From a bacterium (lineage in GTDB: Bacteria > Myxococcota_A > UBA9160 > UBA4427), in contig JANSYR010000008.1 in assembly GCA_024742285.1 (NCBI GenBank), positions 1 to 64,000 on the forward strand: a stretch of DNA of 64,000 nucleotides, given 5' to 3'. The notes under the pieces were generated by a model. It ran no database searches, had not been told where the DNA came from, and was given only the letters and a program-made list of their open reading frames with translations. Shown one piece after another: positions 57,527-64,000 of this stretch; the stretch's first letter is position 1, and each line of letters starts with the position of its first letter. The translations under genes and the position numbers were made by a program.

Positions 57527-60007
57527 CTAGAACCGGAACGTCCAGCGGATCTTCGCGGTCGGCTGCGTCTCGCGCACCCGGAGGTCGCCGGGCTTCGCGT
57601 CGACGTTCTGCCCGACGACGACGAAGAACTCGCGCCCGGGCTCGACGATCCAGCGCAGCCGCGTCTGGAACTGGGCCGCCTCGGTCGCGTTGTCGTACTG
57701 CAGGAGGGTGGACCAGATGATGTCCGGGGTGAAGTTCACCTGGAGCCGGAGTCGCGCCAGCTGGATCGTGAACTGACGCTTCTGCACGTCCGCGCTCGGC
57801 GTCGCATTCACGCAGTTCCGCGAGGCCGGATCCCCGTCGACCAGGCCGTAGCACGATTCGATCCCCCAGAACTGCCGACGGTCGTACTCGAGGGAGAGGA
57901 GCAGGTACTTCGACGGCCGCCACTCGACCAGGGGCGCGGTCCGGAGCCCGATGCCTCCGAAGAGCTGGCCCAGGCCGGTGTTGTAGCGGAACCGGACCTT
58001 GCGGTGCTGACTCGTCTCGAGGCGCAGGATCCCGGACATGCTGTGGTAGCGACCGCGCAGGATGCCGATGTGGTCGGCGATGTAGAAGGCGTTCTTCGGC
58101 GCGTCGTAGGCGTAGTAGAAGAGGATCTCGATCGAGTCGTCGACCTGGCTCGTGACCTTGAAGGGCAGGAAGAGATTGGCCGTCTCGATCTTGTCGTTCC
58201 GGTCGGTCGTGAGGTCGCCGTCGAAGGTGACGTCCCAGGTCCGGATGAGACTCTCCTGATTGCGCCATCGATATCGGTACTGGGCGTCGTAGCGACGGAG
58301 GTCCCGTCGGTTCACGAAGCCGAGCGCCGGATCGAATCGCTTGCCGACGTCCCGGAAGCGCAGCCTCCAGTTCACCCGGTCGTTCGGGTACGAGAGCGTC
58401 GCGCCCCAGGCGGTCTCGCGGCGCCCATATTGTCGTCCCGAGAAGTCCTGCTGGATCCAGAGATTCCCCGACACGAAGCGATTCGGGACCAGCTGGCTGC
58501 TCCGGTAGTTGAAGTCGGCGCCGGCGAGCAGGTTCTCGCGATCCGATTCGGGATCGCCGTGCGTGAGCAGGACGCCCACGTTCGACTCCTCGAGGACGTT
58601 CGCGGAGACCCGGGCGACCGCGAGGTTCTCGCCACCGAGGTCCGAGCGCGTACCCGCTCCGTTCGGCGGATCGCTCTGGAAGTTGCGATCCTGTTGGATG
58701 TCGATGAAGCCGATGTTGTATCGGCCCACCCGACCGGTCAGCCGGCCGCCGCCCAGGAGCCGGACGTCGCGGGGGCCGCGGGCGAGCGCCTGACGGGCCA
58801 GCCGGGGCGCACGCGGATTGCTCTGGAGGCCGATCCGACGAGAGAAGAAGGGCAGGATCCCATCGGATCCCTCGAGGTCGGCGAACTGGAAGATCCCGGT
58901 GTCGCGCAGGAAGAATTCGCGCTTCTCGGGAAAGAAGAGATCGAAGCGATTCAGGTTGACCTGGGCGTCGTCGATCTCGGTCTGCGCGAAGTCGGTATTC
59001 GCCGTCGCCGAGAGGAGCAGCCCCGGGGTCACGCGGTAGAAGGCATCGAAGCTCGGTTCGATCCGCGCCTCCGCATGGGCGTCGTAGTCGCGCATGCCGG
59101 GCGCGCTGGTGTCCCCCTGCTGGTCGACGTTCGCACCGAGGGAGAAAGTCGGGACGACGTCGAGGCCGAGCCCCTGCTCGGCGACGGCCATGCCCGTCAG
59201 CGTGCCGGCCCGGCTCATGTTGATCCCGAAGCGCTGGCGCGACGGGTCCGCCCAGCGATTCTCCTCGTTGTACCGACGAACGCGTCGGAACATCTGGAGG
59301 CCCCAGTCGTCGGCGCCCGGCCGGAACGGCAGGGTCTTGAAGGGGATCTCCATCTCGGCGGTCCAGCCCTTCGAATCGATCACGGCGTCGGCGAACCAGA
59401 TGCCGTCCCAGTTCTCCTCGAAGACGCCGCGTGCGAAGGTTCCGTCGCGGCGGCCGCCATTGGGGTTCACCTGGAAGAAGAACCCGTTCTGGCGGTCGTG
59501 AAAGGTATCGAGCAGGACCGTGAAGTTGTCGTCGTAGAAGAAGACGTCGCTCCGCCCCATCCGATTCGCGACGATCTTCTCGGGATCCGGGTCGTAGGCG
59601 CGGATCGAGAGATAGAGCTTGTCGCCGTCGGTGATGATCCGGATCTCGCTCTCGAAGCTCGACGGCGTACAGAAGATCGGCTCGACCTGGGTGAGGTCGG
59701 TGATGGGCGGCGCCTTCGCCCACACTGCATCGTCGAGCCGCCCGTCGATCACCGGCGCCTCGTCGACGAACACCGCGTGGGCCGTCGGATTCTGCCCGCG
59801 GTCGCATTCCTCGACGACGGGCGGGACGTAGTCGCCCGTCTCCGCGGACGGCGTGCCTTCGATGGCGGCCTCCTCTGCGTCTGCTTCTGCGAAGACGACG
59901 CGCGGCCACGCGAACAGAGCCACCGCGAAGAGCGCGGCGACGGCGAACCGTCGCGCGCGCCGATCCTCGAGGCGGGCTCGTCCTGTCCGAAGCGAGGCCG
60001 GGGCCAC
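57527..60007 (-). CDS. DUF5916 outer-membrane protein with CBM9-like domain
   Basis: About 826 residues from the GTG at 60007, which has a GGGAG site; a longer start at 60055 adds 16 residues. A signal peptide (FAVAALFAVALFAWPRVVFA) leads to a CBM9-like N-terminal domain (about 65-250, with APVIDGRLDDAVW and FKTLPFRPG) and then a large barrel with FPEKREFFLRDTGIFQF and a terminal FRF. This is the DUF5916 layout, often linked with TonB-type uptake or exported hydrolases; a substrate-binding outer-membrane role is likely but unproved. Confidence 0.87.
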   Translation of the reverse strand: MAPASLRTGRARLEDRRARRFAVAALFAVALFAWPRVVFAEADAEEAAIEGTPSAETGDYVPPVVEECDRGQNPTAHAVFVDEAPVIDGRLDDAVWAKAPPITDLTQVEPIFCTPSSFESEIRIITDGDKLYLSIRAYDPDPEKIVANRMGRSDVFFYDDNFTVLLDTFHDRQNGFFFQVNPNGGRRDGTFARGVFEENWDGIWFADAVIDSKGWTAEMEIPFKTLPFRPGADDWGLQMFRRVRRYNEENRWADPSRQRFGINMSRAGTLTGMAVAEQGLGLDVVPTFSLGANVDQQGDTSAPGMRDYDAHAEARIEPSFDAFYRVTPGLLLSATANTDFAQTEIDDAQVNLNRFDLFFPEKREFFLRDTGIFQFADLEGSDGILPFFSRRIGLQSNPRAPRLARQALARGPRDVRLLGGGRLTGRVGRYNIGFIDIQQDRNFQSDPPNGAGTRSDLGGENLAVARVSANVLEESNVGVLLTHGDPESDRENLLAGADFNYRSSQLVPNRFVSGNLWIQQDFSGRQYGRRETAWGATLSYPNDRVNWRLRFRDVGKRFDPALGFVNRRDLRRYDAQYRYRWRNQESLIRTWDVTFDGDLTTDRNDKIETANLFLPFKVTSQVDDSIEILFYYAYDAPKNAFYIADHIGILRGRYHSMSGILRLETSQHRKVRFRYNTGLGQLFGGIGLRTAPLVEWRPSKYLLLSLEYDRRQFWGIESCYGLVDGDPASRNCVNATPSADVQKRQFTIQLARLRLQVNFTPDIIWSTLLQYDNATEAAQFQTRLRWIVEPGREFFVVVGQNVDAKPGDLRVRETQPTAKIRWTFRF

Positions 60008-60180
60008 GTCGCATCTCCCGTCGGCGGCTCCCCGCCGACGCGGTCGAGGGCGCACTCATGGAGTGGGAATGGAGTTACGAGACGGTGCGTCTCGGACGAT
60101 TCACGTTACCTCTTCTGGCCCCGGCGACCACCGGCATTCGACCGGTAGCGAGAGCGCAGATCCGGCCCGAGGCCCTCGGA

Positions 60181-60999
60181 TCAGACCTCGTCGACGTAGC
60201 GGTCGGTGCCGGGCAGCGTCGGAATGAAGCCGGCGGCCATCGAGACGCGACCCATCCCCGCCGCCTCCTGCGCCGCGCCGAAGCCGCTGAACTCTTCCTG
60301 CCAGGCCGCGTCCGGCGTGCGGTCGAGGAAGAAGATCTCGAGCGAGCGCCGGTCCGCCCCTTCGTCCGGCTCGACGTACGCCGGCGAGGTCTCGGGGAGC
60401 TGGAGCGGATCGAGGGCGAGACAGAGCGCCGCGCTCGATCCGGGCAACGCCTTCGGGAGGTACTCGTCCAGAAGCCAGGCCTCACGCGCGTCTCGCGTCA
60501 CGCCCTCCGGCCGCTCCGAGAGCATCAGGACGATCCCCGGGAAGGGATGGTCGAGCGCAACCTCGGGCGGGATTCCGTCGTCGTCGCGGGTGACCCCGAA
60601 GCGGTGGGCGTAGAAGCTCGCGTGGACCGCGCGACGCTTGGCTTTCCCGCCCATCCGGTCGTTCTCGTAGAGCCAGAGTACGCGCTCGAGCGACCAGTCC
60701 TCGGCCTTCTGATGGAAGCCCCGCTCCATCCAGTAGAGGGCGAGAAAGGAGCCGATGGAGGTATCCGGCACTTGTGGCGACGAGGCGGGATAGCGGAGGG
60801 CCTTCAGGTCCCGGGTGGCGACGAAGCGCTTCCCGGCGAAGAAATGCTCCCCGGTCATGCACCCGGCGTAGAAGTGGTCCCGCTCGTACCAGCGGTTGAA
60901 CTCGCGCGCCGCGCCGGGCGCGGGCTCGAGCAGACTGACGAGGATGCTCCCGAGCGCGACACCGTACTCGGGCTCGTCGTCGACGCGGATCACGCGCAT
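60181..60999 (-). CDS. Dimeric alpha/beta-barrel (EthD-like) protein
   Basis: A 272-residue protein with FNRWYERDHFYAGCMTGEHFFAGKRF near the N terminus, resembling the NxWY..H strand of EthD/ferredoxin-like dimeric barrels, and a second half (about 170-270) that may be a repeat of the same fold. It is the last gene of the operon with the NTF2-like, TauD and BKACE genes. EthD-like proteins are accessory to ether or polyaromatic degradation. Exact family uncertain. Confidence 0.6.
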   Translation of the reverse strand: MRVIRVDDEPEYGVALGSILVSLLEPAPGAAREFNRWYERDHFYAGCMTGEHFFAGKRFVATRDLKALRYPASSPQVPDTSIGSFLALYWMERGFHQKAEDWSLERVLWLYENDRMGGKAKRRAVHASFYAHRFGVTRDDDGIPPEVALDHPFPGIVLMLSERPEGVTRDAREAWLLDEYLPKALPGSSAALCLALDPLQLPETSPAYVEPDEGADRRSLEIFFLDRTPDAAWQEEFSGFGAAQEAAGMGRVSMAAGFIPTLPGTDRYVDEV

Positions 61000-61033
61000 G
61001 TCGCCCCCTCTCCCTTCCGGGTCCTGACCTCGA

Positions 61034-61435
61034 CTACTCGCCGACGAGCACCTTCCGAGCGTGCTCCGTGTCCATGTACTCCTTCCACTCGGTGATCTGC
61101 CCGTCCCGGGCGCGCATCACGAAGTGGTACTCCTGGGCGTACGTGTCGCCGCGGAAGGTCGTGCCGTTGCTGTGCGCCTCGATCGCGACGGAGTCCCCCT
61201 CCGCGATCATCCGGTCGATCGTGAAGGTCAGCCCCTCCGGAAAGAGGTCGAGCACGGCGGGCATGCCGGCGAGCGCGCCCTCCTTGTCCCCGTCGCCGCT
61301 GAAGGGCAGCGAGCCCGTCACCCAGATCTTGAAGTCGTCGGCGTAGTTCTTCTTGACCCACTCGACGTCGGCGCGGGTGAGCGCGTCGATCATTTCGCGG
61401 GCGAGCCGCTTGTTGTCCTCTTCCTGCTGACCCAT
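61034..61435 (-). CDS. NTF2/SnoaL-like small protein
   Basis: A 133-residue NTF2-fold protein: LAREMIDALTRADVEWVKKNYADDF, then HFVMRARDGQITEWKEYMD and a short tail. Such proteins are dehydratases, isomerases or subunits of larger enzymes. It lies 34 bp upstream of the EthD-like gene and 41 bp downstream of the TauD gene, all on one strand. Confidence 0.82.
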   Translation of the reverse strand: MGQQEEDNKRLAREMIDALTRADVEWVKKNYADDFKIWVTGSLPFSGDGDKEGALAGMPAVLDLFPEGLTFTIDRMIAEGDSVAIEAHSNGTTFRGDTYAQEYHFVMRARDGQITEWKEYMDTEHARKVLVGE

Positions 61436-61476
61436 GTCTCGGGACTCCTCGATTCGATCGGATTGCGGGTTCGAGC

Positions 61477-62367
61477 CTAGAGCAGACGACCCGTCTGGTG
61501 CTCGCCCTTCATGGTCGTCCGGTGGACGACCCGATCGTGGCCGGGCGGGACGCCACGCGCCGTGTGCATCGTGCGCCAGTTGTCCCAGAGCACCATGTCA
61601 CCCTCCTCCCAGTCGTGGACGTAGGCGAAGCGATCGTCGAGCACGTGGTCGACCAGCTGCTCGAGAATCGGATCGCCGTCTTCGCGGGAAAGCCCCACGA
61701 CGTCGATCAGGTGCACCGTCGAGAGCGAGAGCGACTTCCGGCCACTGATCGGGTGGACCCAGACCAGGGGATGGGCGACGTCGGGGAACTCGGGATAAGG
61801 GACGCTGCCCTTGTCGACGAGAGCGACGCCCGGGGGCCTTCCGAAGCGCATCTCCTCGAGGTTCCAGACGAAGTCGAAGCGTCCCTCGAGTCCGTCGATC
61901 CGCGCCTTCGTCGCCTCGTCGAGCGCGTCGTAGGCCGCGGCGGTGTCGATCCAGCCGGTCTCGCCGCCGACCGCGGGCTTCTCGACCATGCGCAGGATCG
62001 CTCCGCGGTTCGGCGTCGTCGTATAGATCAGGTCCGTGTGGTAGGGGATCCGCCCGACGATGTCCTCGCCGGCGAAGCGATAGGTCATCTGGTCCGTGTC
62101 GTCGGCCTTCTGGGCGAGACGGATGATCTCGGGCACTCCGTCGAGCCGGATGCTCTCGACCGGGTGGACCTCGAGCTCGCCGAAGGCACGGGAGAGACGC
62201 AGGTGACGTTCGTTCGACGTGCCCATCCCGCGGAAGAGCACGATCGCGTACTCGAGCCAGACCTCGTTCAGGGCCTTCGCCGTGGCGGTGTCGATCTCGC
62301 GGTCGAGATCGAGGCCCGTCACCTCCGCACCGATTCCGCCGGCCAGCGGCTTCGCATCGAAGTTCAT
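61477..62367 (-). CDS. TauD/TfdA family dioxygenase (third of three)
   Basis: A 296-residue iron/2OG dioxygenase. Iron ligands His and Asp in YHTDLI and the distal His in TMHTARG are visible, with the 2OG Arg in VVHRTTM. It shares the overall layout of the other two copies but is more distant. Its ATG overlaps the BKACE stop (ATGA at 62364-62367). In this operon a dioxygenase may open or hydroxylate a substrate that BKACE then cleaves. Confidence 0.9.
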   Translation of the reverse strand: MNFDAKPLAGGIGAEVTGLDLDREIDTATAKALNEVWLEYAIVLFRGMGTSNERHLRLSRAFGELEVHPVESIRLDGVPEIIRLAQKADDTDQMTYRFAGEDIVGRIPYHTDLIYTTTPNRGAILRMVEKPAVGGETGWIDTAAAYDALDEATKARIDGLEGRFDFVWNLEEMRFGRPPGVALVDKGSVPYPEFPDVAHPLVWVHPISGRKSLSLSTVHLIDVVGLSREDGDPILEQLVDHVLDDRFAYVHDWEEGDMVLWDNWRTMHTARGVPPGHDRVVHRTTMKGEHQTGRLL

Positions 62368-63263
62368 GCTTCCCTCCTCTTCGGCGGGGTCGACAACAAC
62401 GCCCGTGTCCCGGCCGGGTCCGCGATCTCGCGTCCGATCTCGCGGGCGTAGCCCACGACCCGCTCGACCTGCTCCGCGTTCGTGAGCCGTTCGCCCTCGA
62501 AGAGCGGGTTGTCGCCTACGCCCGTGCGGACGTGACCGCCCTGCTCGACCGCGAAGCGCGACAGCGCCGCGTGCCCTTCGCCCTCGACGTAGGTCATCCA
62601 GCGGTAGGGGACGTCGTCGGGCAGGCAGCCCTCGGTCAGCATCCGGAGACCGGCCACCGTCGGAGGCGCGCCCCAGGCGTGGTTCTCCGAGAGCGTGATC
62701 TTGAAGAAGAGCGGATCGTCGATCCAGCCGAGCGCGCGATAGGCGAGGACGTGACGCACGTGGCCGAGCTCGCGGACCGTGAAGCTGTAGGTGATCGCCT
62801 TCTCGCGGGCGAGGCCGAAGAAGTACTCGATCTCCTTGTGGCTGACCGAGAGGATGTAGTCCCAGCCGAGCCCCTTCGCGTCCCCGCCCCAGTCGAAGTC
62901 CGCGTAGTTGACCGCGCCCGGGTCGATCGTCGCGAAGTCGAGACGGACCTCGGGGTCGTCCGCCAGCGCCGCCAGGTGGCTGAAGCGCTCCTCGGGCGTC
63001 GGCGAGGCCCCGTAGGTCGGATAGAGCAGCACGTCCGCATTCTCGCGCCGGATCGCGCGCATCACGTCCCGATACCACTCGGTCCCGGGGTGGAGCAGAT
63101 CCCCGGTCTCGGCGTCGCGCGCGTGGAAGTGGAGGATGGAGGCGCCGGCCGCGGCGGCCGCCAGTGCATCCTCGACGACCTCCTCCCGGGAGATCGGCAC
63201 GCTCGGGTTCTGGTCCTTCGTCACCTGCTCGTTGAGCGAGCACTCGATCACGAGCGGCTCCAT
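62364..63263 (-). CDS. BKACE family (3-keto-5-aminohexanoate cleavage-like)
   Basis: A 299-residue TIM-barrel enzyme of the BKACE (DUF849) family. The zinc-binding HFHARD is near residue 45, and GGHVRTGVGDNPLFEGE near the C terminus is typical. BKACE enzymes split beta-keto acids with acetyl-CoA, giving acetoacetate-type and acyl-CoA products. The ATG at 63263 is used; a TTG at 63281, next to the preceding stop, is possible. It overlaps the TauD gene by 4 bp and follows the D-aminoacylase-like gene by 18 bp. Confidence 0.88.
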   Translation of the reverse strand: MEPLVIECSLNEQVTKDQNPSVPISREEVVEDALAAAAAGASILHFHARDAETGDLLHPGTEWYRDVMRAIRRENADVLLYPTYGASPTPEERFSHLAALADDPEVRLDFATIDPGAVNYADFDWGGDAKGLGWDYILSVSHKEIEYFFGLAREKAITYSFTVRELGHVRHVLAYRALGWIDDPLFFKITLSENHAWGAPPTVAGLRMLTEGCLPDDVPYRWMTYVEGEGHAALSRFAVEQGGHVRTGVGDNPLFEGERLTNAEQVERVVGYAREIGREIADPAGTRALLSTPPKRREA

Positions 63264-63281
63264 CTCCGGCCCGCTCGCCAA

Positions 63282-64000
63282 CTAACGCGCTCCCGCGCCG
63301 CGTCGCAGGATCCGACCGGGCAGCGCGCCGGTGTGTCGTCCCTCGCGGAGCAGCACCTCGCCGCCGACGATCGTCGCGAGGAAGCCCGTCGCTTCCTGGA
63401 CGAGGCGCCGGGCGCCGCCGGGCAGGTCGTGCTCGATGTGTGGGACCGCCGGCGCGACGGTCTCCGGATCGAAGATCGCGAGATCCGCGACGTTCCCTTC
63501 CACGATCCGGCCTCGATCCGAGAACCCGAACGCCGCCGCCGGCTGCGCGGTCAACATCGAGACCGCTTCCTCGAGACCGACCGCCTGCCGCTGCCGCACC
63601 CAGTAGCCGAGCAGATGCGTCGCGATCGAGCAGTCCGAGATCTGGGAGACGTGGGCGCCGGCGTCCGAGAACGTGACCAGCGAACGGGGGTGCTTCATGA
63701 GCGCGAGCACCTGATCCTCGAGCTCGTTCGCGAAGGGCTGCAGGAAGTTCTGCTTGAGATCGCTCTCGAGGGCGAGGTCGATCATCAACTCGACCGGGTC
63801 CACGCCCCGCGCCTTCGCGAGATCGCTCACGCGTTCGTGGGGCCCGAGCGGATCGCCCATCACGAGGACCCAGTCGTAGTCCGGCTTGCGGGCCTCGGCC
63901 CCGACGGCCTGTCCGTACTCCCCGTGATGCGCCTCGTGGACGAGCTTCGCGCGGGTCTCGGGGTCCCGGAGCGCGGCGATCTGCTCCTCGCGAGAGCGCG
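63282..64000 (-). CDS. N-acyl-D-amino-acid deacylase-like amidohydrolase, C-terminal part (cut by window edge)
   Basis: About 239 codons open from base 64000 to a TAG at 63282; the start lies outside the window. The visible part matches the C-terminal two thirds of D-aminoacylase/DAN-type amidohydrolases: QNFLQPFANELEDQ, LVTFSDAGAHVSQISD and the late NVADLAIFDPETV segment. Metal and catalytic residues of the N-terminal half are not visible. It is the first gene of a five-gene operon and presumably releases an amino or acyl group from the substrate. Confidence 0.85.
   Translation of the reverse strand, partial: RSREEQIAALRDPETRAKLVHEAHHGEYGQAVGAEARKPDYDWVLVMGDPLGPHERVSDLAKARGVDPVELMIDLALESDLKQNFLQPFANELEDQVLALMKHPRSLVTFSDAGAHVSQISDCSIATHLLGYWVRQRQAVGLEEAVSMLTAQPAAAFGFSDRGRIVEGNVADLAIFDPETVAPAVPHIEHDLPGGARRLVQEATGFLATIVGGEVLLREGRHTGALPGRILRRGAGAR

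Noticed and set aside
58004-60148. A plus-strand open frame of over 700 codons antisense to the DUF5916 gene
   Set aside because: Composition typical of antisense reading in GC-rich DNA; no motif, and the minus-strand gene has signal peptide, domain and barrel end.

Overview
This is a GC-rich, gene-dense window with about 64 protein genes, one tRNA gene and very short intergenic gaps. Gram-negative outer-membrane features are plentiful: a TonB-dependent receptor, an alginate-export-type porin, a DUF5916 barrel, a small barrel protein, lipoproteins and two PEP-CTERM proteins. Together with a sterol-desaturase-type hydroxylase, a P450, three TauD-family dioxygenases and many SDR/TetR/amidohydrolase genes, this suggests an environmental, metabolically broad bacterium of a deltaproteobacterial/Myxococcota- or Binatota-like lineage. 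The lineage is an inference; no phylogenetic marker was compared.

Layout. 1-9.8 kb: start of a zinc-ribbon transposase-like gene at the left edge, a quinone oxidoreductase, a TraB/GumN protein, a gamma carbonic anhydrase homologue, a gene-poor stretch with a 64-bp direct repeat and a strong inverted repeat, TetR, GNAT, an exported amidohydrolase, an FHA-GAF-adenylate cyclase, and TrmO plus DUF4336. 9.9-22.6 kb: ArgD, an operon of lipoprotein methyltransferase/TetR/APC permease with a visible promoter-operator, a sterol-desaturase-family hydroxylase, a crotonase, DAHP synthase with a clear promoter, a small membrane protein, a MocR-type regulator divergent from a molybdopterin oxidoreductase, and an SDR. 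22.7-31.3 kb: a SirB1-type protein, then a cluster of DUF4394 protein, ECF sigma, RskA-type anti-sigma, alginate-export porin and a PEP-CTERM DUF4394 protein, followed by PilZ, a Gfo/Idh/MocA oxidoreductase and a second PEP-CTERM protein.

31.5-46 kb: a TauD/thioredoxin-like/flavoprotein operon, LysR divergent from a glutathionyl-hydroquinone reductase, a SnoaL-like protein, a cupin, a second PilZ, a VOC lipoprotein, tRNA-Arg(UCU), a second TauD with an MMPL-exporter remnant, an M19 dipeptidase and MOSC protein, a TonB receptor with a probable CTG start, a methyltransferase and a P450. 46-64 kb: amidohydrolase plus TIM-barrel isomerase, an ELM1-like protein with two methyltransferase-type proteins and a 2OG oxygenase, an alpha/beta hydrolase, a small XRE regulator, a secernin-type peptidase, two SDRs, two outer-membrane proteins, and a five-gene catabolic operon (D-aminoacylase-like, BKACE, TauD, NTF2-like, EthD-like) running off the right edge.

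How the parts fit: many genes look like peripheral catabolism of organic acids, amides or polycyclic compounds (2OG dioxygenases, P450, BKACE, crotonase, SDRs, amidohydrolases) interleaved with regulators. The most system-like unit is the sigma/anti-sigma/DUF4394/porin/PEP-CTERM cluster at 23.6-28.6 kb. At the DNA level the most striking pattern is a recurrent TANNCT (-10-like) hexamer shortly upstream of many starts. It sits only 6-8 nt before several start codons, which suggests leaderless mRNAs, including one mirror-image divergent pair at 4986-5005.
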